Source: Heterotrichella gracilis (Eukaryota; Sar; Xanthophyceae; Tribonematales; Xanthonemataceae). From it: a DNA stretch of 64,000 nt. Positions 43,985-53,566 of this stretch are shown piece after piece. Under the pieces are notes generated by a model. The model made no database searches. It was not told the DNA's origin and was given only the letters and a program-made list of their open reading frames with translations. Where the stretch lies: NCBI GenBank assembly GCA_032358255.1, contig JAULBX010018968.1, forward strand, positions 19,233 to 83,232. Direction: 5' to 3'. A program made the position numbers and the translations under genes. Positions within the stretch are counted from its first letter, which is position 1. Each line of letters opens with the position of its first letter.

Positions 43985-46900
43985 CTATTTAATTAACGTT
44001 ACAGTACCTTTAATTACTGGTGTTTCATCCTTATCATGTAAATTAATCGTGTAAAAATAGGCTCCCACAGGTAAAGGATCCCCCTTATAACTGCCATTCC
44101 ATGCATTGGAGTACCCTACACTTCTAAAGATCTTCATTCCCCAACGGTTAAATATTTCAATTTCGGCTTCCGGAAAAAAAACATCAATAAAATCCAGTCT
44201 CCAAAAATCATTTTTGCCGTCATCATTAGGGGTCACCACATTTGGGATCAGTTTAACAATGTCGGAAACAATGGTTGAGATCTTAATTTCAGTGGTATAG
44301 GTACTTGGACAGCCAAATTGATCGAATACCGTTTCTGTAACAACATACAAACCATTTTCTTTGTAATAGGTGCTTGGATTTTTCAAATTACTGATCTCTC
44401 CGTTGCCAAAGTCCCAGGTCCATTTTACAGCATACAAAGAGGTGTCTATAAAATCAACCGTTGCCCCCAAGCCGGGAATTGAATTATTGATGTGAAAAAA
44501 CTTGGCCACCGGTCGAGGGGTTATATCAACAGATTTAGAAGTAACGGCTCGGCAACCAAAATTGGAGGTCACGATGTGACTGATACTATAACGTCCTTCA
44601 CTTGGAAAAATAATAGAAGTATCTTTGGCATTCGAATAACCAAAACCGCCAAAATCCCAGTAATAACCAGACGAAGGGATACTAGAAGGCACTTCAATAA
44701 AAGATTTATCTATAAAATTAATTTGCTGCGCTGATCCGTTGCAGGCTCTGGTAATATCAAAATCAACAGTAGGCAATTCGTGAATCACAACCGCTTTTGA
44801 AATGGTATCTGAACAATCGTACACATTTTTCACTACCAATTGCGCTGTTAACGTTCCGGTGACCGAATAGGTGTGAATTGGATTGATCAAATTGCTGGCG
44901 AATGTGTTATCTCCAAAATCCCAGATCCATTTTTTAATCACTCCGGAGCCCGACAAATCAACCGATTGATTTTTAAAAACACTTGCTTCTCCAAAACAAA
45001 CCGGACTCACAGAAAAATTTGCCAAGGGCTTTTGTTGGAAGTTTACCTTCACGGCATCATCAGTTCCTAAACACAAACCATTGTTGGTGGTTGTTAGAGT
45101 TAAGGTCACAAAACCAATGGATACTTCTGAAGGAGTAGCAATGTATGTGGCATTGAGCACAGAATTAGAAGGTGTATAACTGCCAGCTCCTCCTAACCAT
45201 TGGCCACTTGTTGTTAATGTTCCGTTTACAATTCCGTTTAAGGCAACACTTGGATTATTGACGCAGGAATTAAGATCGCCACCGGCATTGGCAAAAGAAG
45301 GACTTGTAAATATCACTTGCACACTATCTTTTATGGGCAAACACAAACTATTATTTGTGCTTTCTAAATTCAGCCATACACTTCCAAAGGTCACATCATT
45401 TAAGCTGGGAATGTATACCGTACTTAAGGCCACGTTATTTGGCAAAAACACTCCTGAGCCGCTGGTTTGCCAGATACCTGTGGATGTGACAGTTCCTGAA
45501 ACAGTTCCATTGAGCGACACACTGGCATTGTTTGAGCATTTAATAATAGGATTTATAGTACTGGCATCAACCAGTGGCGCCTTGCTAATATTGATCAGAA
45601 CTGTATCGGTAACTGCCAAACAACCGGCATTATTGGTACTCGTGAGAACAAACTGCAAGGAACTAAGGGTGGTATCATTTTGAGATAACTGATACGTGGG
45701 TGTAAAACTTGTGACACCATTCACAAATGTGCCTGAACCAGGCGCCAACACAGTCCAAACTCCCTGATTGGTAGCGCCGTACACATCGCCATTTAACTGA
45801 AGGGTTGAATTATTTGAACACACAAACGAATTGGTTCCGGCAATAACAATGGGTGGTTGTTTGACATGCAGTTTTAACGTATCGGATGTGTTTGGACAGA
45901 TGCCGGTTGTGTTTAAAATAATTTTAACGTAGCGGTTAGATACCGAAATGCTAGAGGCATTGTTAGTGGTGTCGAGTAAACTTGGTGTATAGACATTATT
46001 GAGCAATTGATTTGTTGGACCGGAAAAACTTCCATATCCCTGCAATAAACTCCATACGCCGGTTATTGGTCCCCCACCTACTGTACCATTCAATGTAAAT
46101 TGTGTGTTTCCGCAAATAGTAGCAGTTGGTGCTGTATGGGCTCTGGCAAACGATGTAGTTTCAAAATCACTCGTCTGAGCATAAGTGCTTCCGACGGAGT
46201 AACCACCATTAATAACAGCTAAGCCAAAAACATCTGCACTGTTTTTTAGTTCGTTGTAAGAACCAACAGCCACAGAAGAAGTTGGTAAAAAAATCCTGCC
46301 GGCTACTAATGCGCCTCCGGTACCGGGAACACTGCTAAAACTCGATCCTGCAATTGGAACAGTTGAAGTATTGCTGGTTAGCGTAAACGTATTTTGAAAT
46401 CCTGCTCTTGTAACAATGTTCAGGTTAAGTGAATCGCTGCTAATTCGCACAAATGTGCTGGAATATGAACCGGCGCAATAAACCGGTGCTAATTGGGCAC
46501 CACTCATTTTGCAGCCATAACCACTAATGTGTGTCAAGTATACTCCTTTGTCTGATTTAATGTACGTAATTGGATTTGTAATATTCACCGAATACGTTTC
46601 GCCGGAATTAATTAACCAGCTGGTGGTTCCAAAAGAATTGGTAATTGAAAAACTGGTGGCATTTTGACTCGCCAAAATATAGGCCACATCCACATTCCCA
46701 TTCCCTTTCTGAATGACATAATCTTTTCCCAGTTTATTGGTTGGAAGAATCTGATCTGCAAAATAAGAGGCACAAGCACTTTGAGTACTAATCGTATTGA
46801 TAGAACCTTTTACTGTAACAGCAATGGGCTTGTCGGATGAAATAATAGAACCACCCAATTCACTTGGATTCACTGCATTGTTATCGCGCACCGAAAAGGT

Positions 46901-47494
46901 TTGTCCGATACTCAGGACTCTGGCAAACGTAATGTTTTTAGGACGACCCACACAACTCGCTAATGGTGTTATGAGTATCGTCGTTAATCCCGGTTTTGTG
47001 GCGACAATATCAAATCCCACACCCCCATCAGAAACAGTATGAGTCAACAGTGAAGAAGAGGCAGGAATTGGTGCATAAAAATCGACGCCTAAAGCATTTT
47101 GACCTTTTAAGCTGATCATTTCCTTATTGTTCGCACTGCCAATGCTGTAGTGCACCGAAATAAATTCTTTAGAACTAATGTAAATACCGTTTGAATTAAT
47201 GTTGTTTACCGGTAAATTTTCAACCACCGAAATAGATGGTGTAACATTAAAAGAAAATAGGCTATTTGCGGGAATAGACAAGGTGGCATTGATGGCGATA
47301 GTGCCACTCAGCGCGGGCTGGCGTATATACACCACCGATGCCTGATCGTATGTTTGAAAATGAAAAACGATAGGATTATCTCCCATGATAGTCGATACGT
47401 CCGGTGCCACAAACCAGAAACTTGTATCTCTTTGTGCATCAGATTTATACGAAAAAAAGAAGACTAATAAACTAATCCAAAGAAATTTCGTCAT
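43985..47494 (-). CDS. Giant IgGFc-binding/PKD, T9SS type B-sorted surface protein (copy 1)
   Basis: A 1169-residue exported protein (signal peptide MTKFLWISLLVFFFSYKSDAQ). It has the same plan as its paralogue at 38878: an IgGFc-binding-like N-terminus ('DTSFWFVAPDVS', 'GYGCKMSGAQLAPVYCAGS'), about four Ig-like repeats ('NGTVGGGPITGVWSL', 'NGDVYGATNQGVWTV'), three PKD domains ('WIWDFGD', 'YYWDFGG', 'WTWDFGN') and a type B sorting domain ('VTPNDDGKNDFW', 'IEIFNRWGMKIF', 'VGAYFYTINL'). It is first in the tightly packed minus-strand block and probably carries its promoter in the 108-bp divergent gap before the DUF58 gene. Confidence 0.88.
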   Translation of the reverse strand: MTKFLWISLLVFFFSYKSDAQRDTSFWFVAPDVSTIMGDNPIVFHFQTYDQASVVYIRQPALSGTIAINATLSIPANSLFSFNVTPSISVVENLPVNNINSNGIYISSKEFISVHYSIGSANNKEMISLKGQNALGVDFYAPIPASSSLLTHTVSDGGVGFDIVATKPGLTTILITPLASCVGRPKNITFARVLSIGQTFSVRDNNAVNPSELGGSIISSDKPIAVTVKGSINTISTQSACASYFADQILPTNKLGKDYVIQKGNGNVDVAYILASQNATSFSITNSFGTTSWLINSGETYSVNITNPITYIKSDKGVYLTHISGYGCKMSGAQLAPVYCAGSYSSTFVRISSDSLNLNIVTRAGFQNTFTLTSNTSTVPIAGSSFSSVPGTGGALVAGRIFLPTSSVAVGSYNELKNSADVFGLAVINGGYSVGSTYAQTSDFETTSFARAHTAPTATICGNTQFTLNGTVGGGPITGVWSLLQGYGSFSGPTNQLLNNVYTPSLLDTTNNASSISVSNRYVKIILNTTGICPNTSDTLKLHVKQPPIVIAGTNSFVCSNNSTLQLNGDVYGATNQGVWTVLAPGSGTFVNGVTSFTPTYQLSQNDTTLSSLQFVLTSTNNAGCLAVTDTVLINISKAPLVDASTINPIIKCSNNASVSLNGTVSGTVTSTGIWQTSGSGVFLPNNVALSTVYIPSLNDVTFGSVWLNLESTNNSLCLPIKDSVQVIFTSPSFANAGGDLNSCVNNPSVALNGIVNGTLTTSGQWLGGAGSYTPSNSVLNATYIATPSEVSIGFVTLTLTTTNNGLCLGTDDAVKVNFQQKPLANFSVSPVCFGEASVFKNQSVDLSGSGVIKKWIWDFGDNTFASNLINPIHTYSVTGTLTAQLVVKNVYDCSDTISKAVVIHELPTVDFDITRACNGSAQQINFIDKSFIEVPSSIPSSGYYWDFGGFGYSNAKDTSIIFPSEGRYSISHIVTSNFGCRAVTSKSVDITPRPVAKFFHINNSIPGLGATVDFIDTSLYAVKWTWDFGNGEISNLKNPSTYYKENGLYVVTETVFDQFGCPSTYTTEIKISTIVSDIVKLIPNVVTPNDDGKNDFWRLDFIDVFFPEAEIEIFNRWGMKIFRSVGYSNAWNGSYKGDPLPVGAYFYTINLHDKDETPVIKGTVTLIK

Positions 47495-47602
47495 GTAAAA
47501 ACAACAGTTTGTCGAAGGTTATACATCATTTACCAAAAATATAAAAAAAAAAACGGATTTTCCTTGTTTTTATTGAAAAAAGTGGATATTTACAACATAA
47601 GA

Positions 47603-48514
47603 ATGTTAATTAATCGCACTAAAATTGAACCTTTCAAAAACCTTGAGTTTTTAGCCAAAAAGGTGGTTGAGGGTTTTATCACCGGATTGCACAAAAGCCC
47701 GTTTCACGGCTTTTCCGTTGAATTTGCCGAGCACCGCCTTTACAATACCGGTGAAAGCACACGTCATATTGACTGGAAACTTTACGGAAAGACGGATAAA
47801 CTCTTTGTTAAACGATACGAAGAGGAAACGAACTTACGTTGTCAAATTGTGATTGATACCTCCTCTAGCATGCAGTTTCCTCTTGGCGCCGAAACCAATA
47901 AACTGGCCTTTAGTGTTTACTCCGCCGCTGCTTTATGTGAATTGCTCAAACAGCAGCGAGATGCTTTTGGTTTGACCCTTTTCTCTAATACCATTACCAA
48001 ACATCTGCCTGCAAAAGGCAGTCCATTGAATCAAAAACTGATTCTGAATACGCTTGAGCAAGTTTTAGATGATAAAACTGAACGTCAAACCACTTCAGCA
48101 GCCGAAGCTATTGATCAAATTGCCGAAATTATTCATCAACGTTCTTTAGTTTGCATCTTTAGCGATATGTTTGAAAGTAATGCGCAAAACGAAGAACTCT
48201 TTTCAGCTCTTCAGCATTTAAAATACCGAAAGCACGAAGTGGTTTTATTTCATGTGACAGATAAAGCGAAAGAAATTGATTTTGAATTTGAAAACAAACC
48301 CTATCATTTTATTGATCTTGAAACGGGTGAGGAAATTAAATTAAATCCCCAGCAAATCAAACAACAATACAAAGATTCCATTCATCAATTTAAGGAAAAT
48401 CTTATTCTCAGATGCGGAAATTATAAGATTGATTTTGTGGAGGCCGATATCAATCAAGGGTTTGACACCATCCTTTACACTTATTTAGTGAAGCGCCACT
48501 CGATGGCAAAATAA
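47603..48514 (+). CDS. DUF58-domain protein (vWA-like)
   Basis: A 303-residue cytoplasmic protein. I start it at ATG 47603 because the frame-open TTG 47564 adds 13 residues not expected for the family. 'FSVEFAEHRLYNTGESTRHIDWKLYGKT', a region at residues ~37-64, and 'FVKRYEEETN' are the DUF58 signature. 'IVIDTSSSMQFP' is a MIDAS-like DxSxS metal site of a vWA fold. DUF58 proteins usually partner MoxR ATPases and BatA-type proteins, none of which is adjacent. Function is unresolved; a chaperone or complex-assembly role is inferred from the family. Confidence 0.9.
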   Translation: MLINRTKIEPFKNLEFLAKKVVEGFITGLHKSPFHGFSVEFAEHRLYNTGESTRHIDWKLYGKTDKLFVKRYEEETNLRCQIVIDTSSSMQFPLGAETNKLAFSVYSAAALCELLKQQRDAFGLTLFSNTITKHLPAKGSPLNQKLILNTLEQVLDDKTERQTTSAAEAIDQIAEIIHQRSLVCIFSDMFESNAQNEELFSALQHLKYRKHEVVLFHVTDKAKEIDFEFENKPYHFIDLETGEEIKLNPQQIKQQYKDSIHQFKENLILRCGNYKIDFVEADINQGFDTILYTYLVKRHSMAK

Positions 48515-48540
48515 AAACGCCCCTTATTCAGGAGCGTTTT
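48513..48540. terminator. Bidirectional terminator between DUF58 gene and lpd
   Basis: Stem AAAACGCCCCT / AGGAGCGTTTT with a short loop and one internal mismatch. It is flanked by T-rich runs on both strands and sits between convergent genes, overlapping the last bases of the DUF58 stop codon. Confidence 0.75.
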
Positions 48541-48560
48541 ACATTATCTTTTTTTATCAA

Positions 48561-49949
48561 TTACAAGTGAATTACTTCACCATATGCCGCTGCTGCAGCC
48601 TCCATAATGGCTTCACTCATGGTTGGATGAGGATGCACGGTTTTGATGATCTCGTGTCCTGTTGTTTCTAATTTTCTTAAGGCCACTGTTTCGGCAACCA
48701 TCTCCGTTACATTCGCACCAATCATGTGTGCGCCCAATAACTCACCGTATTTGGCATCAAAGATCAATTTAATGAATCCGTCTGATGCTCCGGCTGCCTT
48801 CGCTTTACCCGATGCAGTGAACGGAAACTTGCCCACTTTGATCTGATAACCTGCCTCTTTTGCTTTTTTCTCTGTATATCCCACACTGGCAATTTCAGGT
48901 TGACAATACGTGCAACCCGGAATATTATTATAATCCAAAGCCTCTACATGTAAGCCTTTAATTTTTTCAATGCAGGTGATGCCTTCAGCGCTTGCCACAT
49001 GGGCCAATGCCTGACCGGCAACACAATCACCAATGGCATAATAACCGGCTACATTTGTTGCGTAAAATTTATCGGTTACAATTTTACCTTTATCTGTTTT
49101 AATACCAGTTTCTTCTAAACCAATTCCCTGAAGATTTGCTTCAATACCAACAGCAGATAACACGATCTCAGCATCTAAAACAATGGCTCCGGTCTTTGTC
49201 TTTACATTCACCTTACATACGTCGCCTTTCGTATCAACACTTTCAACCGATGCATCGGTCATAATATCGATGCCCACTTTTTTGAAAGATTTCTCTAATT
49301 GTTTACTTACATCTTCATCTTCTACCGGTACTATGTTTGGTAAAAACTCCACAATGGTCACCTTCGTTCCCATGGTGGCATAAAAATAAGCGAACTCCAC
49401 TCCAATAGCTCCACTACCAACAACTACCATGGTTTTAGGCAGCTTTGGCAAGGTCATTGCCTCTCTGTATCCAATAATTTTTTTACCGTCTTGTGGCAAA
49501 TTAGGCAATTGTTTTGAACGCGCACCGGTTGCAATAATGATATGATTTCCATTATATGTTGTCACTTTTCCATCGGCTCCGGTAACATCTACTTTTTTAC
49601 CTGCCTTTAATTTGGCAGTCCCCATGATCACATCGATCTTATTCTTTTTCATCAAAAACTGAACACCCTTGCTCATTCCTTCTGCCACATCTCTGCTTCG
49701 TTTGATCACAGCATTAAAATCGGCTTTAATATTATCTGCCGAAATTCCATACTCTTTTGAGTGATTCAAATACTCAAATACTTGTGCGCTTTTTAATAAG
49801 GCTTTTGTTGGAATACAACCCCAATTGAGGCAAATGCCTCCTAAACTTTCCTTTTCAATTACCGCCGTTTTAAATCCTAATTGAGAAGCTCTGATCGCGG
49901 TCACATAACCACCCGGACCACTTCCTATAACTATAACATCGTAGTTCAT
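48561..49949 (-). CDS. lpdA: Dihydrolipoyl dehydrogenase (E3)
   Basis: A 462-residue FAD-dependent disulfide oxidoreductase. The FAD-binding 'VIGSGPGGYVTAIRA' is at residues 7-21. The redox disulfide is in 'GGICLNWGCIPTKAL' (Cys40, Cys45), and the NAD-binding motif is 'VVVGSGAIGVEFA'. The C-terminal catalytic pair is in 'HPHPTMSEAIMEA' (His441, Glu446). It reoxidises lipoamide for pyruvate, 2-oxoglutarate and branched-chain dehydrogenase complexes or glycine cleavage. No other subunit is adjacent, as often happens when E3 is shared between complexes. Confidence 0.97.
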   Translation of the reverse strand: MNYDVIVIGSGPGGYVTAIRASQLGFKTAVIEKESLGGICLNWGCIPTKALLKSAQVFEYLNHSKEYGISADNIKADFNAVIKRSRDVAEGMSKGVQFLMKKNKIDVIMGTAKLKAGKKVDVTGADGKVTTYNGNHIIIATGARSKQLPNLPQDGKKIIGYREAMTLPKLPKTMVVVGSGAIGVEFAYFYATMGTKVTIVEFLPNIVPVEDEDVSKQLEKSFKKVGIDIMTDASVESVDTKGDVCKVNVKTKTGAIVLDAEIVLSAVGIEANLQGIGLEETGIKTDKGKIVTDKFYATNVAGYYAIGDCVAGQALAHVASAEGITCIEKIKGLHVEALDYNNIPGCTYCQPEIASVGYTEKKAKEAGYQIKVGKFPFTASGKAKAAGASDGFIKLIFDAKYGELLGAHMIGANVTEMVAETVALRKLETTGHEIIKTVHPHPTMSEAIMEAAAAAYGEVIHL

Positions 49950-50027
49950 ATGCTGTTTTATTTTAGAGCCCTAATTTACTATTTATATTTTTAACCGCAA
50001 TTAGACAGTACAAGCTATTTTTATTGA

Positions 50028-52898
50028 TCAGGGTTTTACAGGTTTACCATTTGTGTCCACCTCAATCACTTCATAACCCAACTTAAGGATCTTTTCGAAA
50101 TTAGCAGCCTTATCGCCAACAATCAATACGATCATTTTATCGTAAGGCAAATATCTCTTCGCCAGATCATTTAATTCATTTTGAGAGATGGAACTTAACA
50201 AGGAAGCCTGCTCTGCCACGTAATCTTTTGGCAGATCATATTCCAATACCCGTTTAATAAATCCTAGTTTTTGAAGTGGTGATTCATATTTTAAGGCATC
50301 ACTTTGAAGCATGGCATTTTTTGTAAAACTTAATTCTTCTATGGTCATACCTGATTCAGTAAACTTTTTAAATTCTTTAAAGATCTCTACAATGGTACTG
50401 TCTGTGGTATTGGCTTTAAATCCGCCACTCATGGTAAATGGTCCAACAAATTTAGAACCGCTAAATCCACCACGGGTGCCATAGGTCCAGCCTTTTATTT
50501 CGCGCAACAAATAATTGGTACGACTATTAAATGCACCCGAAAAACTAAAATTCATAATGGTACACTTGTAATAGTCTCCTAATGCCTGATATGGAAGTGC
50601 CAGGTAACCTATTCGAATCTCACTTTGAGCGGCGTTTTTCTTATCCACAAAATAGATCTTCGTTTTTTCAATTTTCGGACTCTCTGAAACATCTGCTGCT
50701 AATGGCACACCAGACTTTAATCTGCTTAAAAAACCAAGTTCTGCCATGATTTTATCTTTTGTCACATCACCACTTACAGCAATACTCAACATACTTGTGT
50801 TTAATTGCTCATAGTATTTTTTGACATCATCTAACGAAATAGAAGCCACCGTTTCAGCATTTCCGTTGGCAGTAAAACCCATCACATGATTTTCGCCATA
50901 GAGTAATTTACGATAAGCTGTTTCGGCAATAGCTGCGGCATTGGTTTGCATCTGAGTAATTCCATCCAACTGCTTTTTCTTCTCCAATTCAAACTCAGTG
51001 GGATCAAATTTGGGCTCAAAAAAACTTTCTTCTAAAATTTTTAAAGTGGCTGTCAGATTTTGTTTGAGCGATTGAATGCTGATATTAAAATCTTCATCGC
51101 CACTGTTAATACTAATATTAGAACCTAGTCTGTTCAATTTATTCTCTATCTCATCAGCATTTGTTTTTAAAGAACTTTGTTCAAGCATGGCGGCTAATAA
51201 TTGAGAGGTACCTGCTTTTTCTTTTAACTCAAACCGGTGACCGGCTTTAAAGGTCAATAAAATATTCACTTTCGGAATTTCAGTTTCCTCTACTCCAATC
51301 ATTGGAATCACTGAATTAATTTTAGCCGTGTAAAAATTTGGTACAGGCACAGCCACCGCAGGCTTAGAGGCCGGCATAAGGCTTCTGTTAAAATTATCTT
51401 TTGGTTCGGTATAACTCAAATGTTTATACTCGGCACTTTCTGATTCAATTTTACGATCATACATTTTCCAATTATCTTCTTGTGCTTTTAAGTCTGACTT
51501 ACCTTTTGGCAAACAACTCAACATCACCGCCGGTTTATCTTTTATGTACGTTTTGTATACACGCATCACGTCTTCTTTAGTAACAGCAAGGTATCTGGCC
51601 ATTTCTACTTTAAGGTAATTAGCATTCTTTGTTAAGGTATAATACGAAGCTAAACGTGCACCTTTACCTTGTACACTGCTTAACTGGTTATACAGATCGC
51701 TTTGGTATTGCGCTTTATACTTTAAAATATCATCGTCACTTACGCCTTTTTTCTCCCACTCTGCGAGAATTGTTTTTAAGTCTTTATCCGTTTGCGCCAG
51801 CGATGTTCCTGCATTGGCTCTGATCACAATTTGAAATTGACCTGCCAGCTCTCTTGAATATTGGTAAACTTGTACATTCACCGCTTTTTTACTTTCAATA
51901 AACCCTTTATACAAAGGTGAACCCTGACTTCCGGCTAATATATCGGCCAGCACATCCAATGCCGCATCATCATTGGTATTTACCGGTGCCGAAACATAAG
52001 CCAGATTATACATGGGAAATTTTACATTGTCTTCGTATGAGATAAAACGATTGCCTTCCAATTTAAAAGCCGGAACAACTTGTTTTGACACGGCAGGTCC
52101 TTTCGCAATACTGCCAAAATATTTTTGTGCCATGGTAAGTACCTCTTCGGTATTCACGTCGCCTGCAACCGTTAATACGGCATTATTAGCTCCATACCAA
52201 CGCATGTAAAATCGTTTGAGGTCATTCACATCTACTCTGTTCAGATCTTCAATGTATCCAATCGTAGTCCAGCTGTAAGGATGTCCCTGAGGATATAAGG
52301 CTTCACCGATCTTCTCTCCAACCAAACCATACGGAGCGTTATCGTAACGTTGCCCACGTTCATTTTTTACGGTGGCTCTCTGTACTTCAAATTTTTTCTG
52401 AGTCACCGAGTCTAACAAAAACCCCATACGATCGGCTTCTAACCAAAGCATTTTTTCGAGTTGATTACTTGGAACGGTTTCAAAATAATTAGTTCTATCG
52501 GTGTTGGTTGTTCCATTCAAGGTGCCGCCGGCTTCTGTAATGATCTTAAAATGTTGTTCATCGGCTACGTTCTTAGATCCCTGAAACATCATGTGTTCAA
52601 AAAAATGAGCAAACCCACTTCTACCCTGCTGTTCGCGGGCACTTCCAACATGATAGGTAACATCCACGTAACAAATAGGATCACTATGATCTTCGTGAAT
52701 GAGTATGGTCAAGCCGTTTGATAGTTGATATCGTTTATAAGGTATGGTAATTTCTGAACCGGTCTTTTTTATTTCTTCAATAAAAACGGGTTTTGAACTG
52801 GTCGTTTTTTCGGCCTCTGTTTTTTTACCTGATTTTTGAGCAGATACTTGGCTAAACGCCATCATCAGCGTTAAGGCAACTAAAATGATTTTTTGCAT
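50028..52898 (-). CDS. M16-family zinc peptidase, two-domain
   Basis: A 956-residue exported peptidase (signal peptide MQKIILVALTLMMAFSQVSAQ). The inverted zinc motif is 'AHFFEHMMF' (His98, Glu101, His102), with the third ligand in 'TVKNERGQRYD' (Glu180). 'NTDRTNYFETVP' and 'PYGLVGEKIGEALYPQGHPY' are typical of the active half. The second half (~510-956) is a degenerate M16 domain without HxxEH, as in pitrilysin-type fused proteins. It probably degrades peptides in the periplasm. A separate M16 partner was not seen. Confidence 0.94.
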   Translation of the reverse strand: MQKIILVALTLMMAFSQVSAQKSGKKTEAEKTTSSKPVFIEEIKKTGSEITIPYKRYQLSNGLTILIHEDHSDPICYVDVTYHVGSAREQQGRSGFAHFFEHMMFQGSKNVADEQHFKIITEAGGTLNGTTNTDRTNYFETVPSNQLEKMLWLEADRMGFLLDSVTQKKFEVQRATVKNERGQRYDNAPYGLVGEKIGEALYPQGHPYSWTTIGYIEDLNRVDVNDLKRFYMRWYGANNAVLTVAGDVNTEEVLTMAQKYFGSIAKGPAVSKQVVPAFKLEGNRFISYEDNVKFPMYNLAYVSAPVNTNDDAALDVLADILAGSQGSPLYKGFIESKKAVNVQVYQYSRELAGQFQIVIRANAGTSLAQTDKDLKTILAEWEKKGVSDDDILKYKAQYQSDLYNQLSSVQGKGARLASYYTLTKNANYLKVEMARYLAVTKEDVMRVYKTYIKDKPAVMLSCLPKGKSDLKAQEDNWKMYDRKIESESAEYKHLSYTEPKDNFNRSLMPASKPAVAVPVPNFYTAKINSVIPMIGVEETEIPKVNILLTFKAGHRFELKEKAGTSQLLAAMLEQSSLKTNADEIENKLNRLGSNISINSGDEDFNISIQSLKQNLTATLKILEESFFEPKFDPTEFELEKKKQLDGITQMQTNAAAIAETAYRKLLYGENHVMGFTANGNAETVASISLDDVKKYYEQLNTSMLSIAVSGDVTKDKIMAELGFLSRLKSGVPLAADVSESPKIEKTKIYFVDKKNAAQSEIRIGYLALPYQALGDYYKCTIMNFSFSGAFNSRTNYLLREIKGWTYGTRGGFSGSKFVGPFTMSGGFKANTTDSTIVEIFKEFKKFTESGMTIEELSFTKNAMLQSDALKYESPLQKLGFIKRVLEYDLPKDYVAEQASLLSSISQNELNDLAKRYLPYDKMIVLIVGDKAANFEKILKLGYEVIEVDTNGKPVKP

Positions 52899-53009
52899 TT
52901 GTTAATTTTTTGTCAAATATAGAATACTCTTGCAACATACTTTAAAAAATCTGCCAAAAGGTTTTAAAACAATTTAACATGCGTCTTAAAAAAATGACTG
53001 AATTCTGCT

Positions 53010-53017
53010 TACCTTTG
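53010..53017 (+). promoter_or_regulatory. Candidate Bacteroidota -7 promoter element
   Basis: TACCTTTG fits TAnnTTTG and lies 20 bp before the bacilliredoxin ATG. A matching -33 element was not clear. Confidence 0.35.
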
Positions 53018-53037
53018 TAGCAGATAAAATCTCTACT

Positions 53038-53448
53038 ATGTATCCTGAAGCAATTGTAAATCCAATGAAAGCCGAATTAACATCGGCAGGTTTTTTAGAA
53101 TTATTAAATCCCGAAGATGTTGATACCGCGGTTAAAACCGAAGGAACAGTCTTAATGGTAGTCAATTCTGTGTGCGGTTGTGCAGCAGGTGCTTGCAGAC
53201 CGGGTGTTAGAAAAAGTTTAGAAAATTCAAAAAAACCAAGCAAACTTACCACTGTATTTGCCGGCTTTGATGTTGACGCCGTTAGTCAGGCCCGTAAACA
53301 TTTTTCACCGTATCCACCTAGCAGTCCGGCTATTGCCTTATTTAAAAATGGTGAATTGGTTCACTTTGTTGAACGCCACAATATTGAAGGCCATAATGCC
53401 AATGCTATTTCTGAACACCTGAAAGCGGTTTACGATGAATTTTGTTAA
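53038..53448 (+). CDS. BrxA/BrxB-type bacilliredoxin
   Basis: A 136-residue thioredoxin-fold protein with the family motif Cys-Gly-Cys in 'VVNSVCGCAAGACRPG' (Cys46, Cys48). The start 'MYPEAIVNPMKAELTSAGF' and the segment 'VFAGFDVDAVSQARKHF' are typical of the YphP/YqiW group. In Firmicutes these proteins remove bacillithiol from modified proteins. Many Bacteroidota also carry them, which suggests bacillithiol use here; no synthesis genes are in this window. Confidence 0.93.
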   Translation: MYPEAIVNPMKAELTSAGFLELLNPEDVDTAVKTEGTVLMVVNSVCGCAAGACRPGVRKSLENSKKPSKLTTVFAGFDVDAVSQARKHFSPYPPSSPAIALFKNGELVHFVERHNIEGHNANAISEHLKAVYDEFC

Positions 53449-53482
53449 ATAACTGTTAAATAGATGTATTAATTAATCTTAT

Positions 53483-53503
53483 AAAGGCGCTTCAAGCGTC
53501 TTT
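53483..53503 (+). terminator. Probable terminator after the bacilliredoxin gene
   Basis: An 8-bp stem with one G-T pair, AAAGGCGC (53483-53490) and GCGTCTTT (53496-53503), has a 5-nt loop and is followed by ATTCGTTTTG. The T run is modest. Confidence 0.55.
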
Positions 53504-53566
53504 ATTCGTTTTGTATCAATATTTTTTTATTTTTGCACTAGGAGTCACTAAATAAATGTAATTACT

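Noticed and set aside
45258-45683. 141-residue plus-strand ORF
   Set aside because: It lies wholly antisense inside the 1169-residue surface protein gene and has no recognisable domain.
47564-47602. TTG start for the DUF58 protein
   Set aside because: It adds 13 residues that do not resemble the family N-terminus; ATG 47603 is better.
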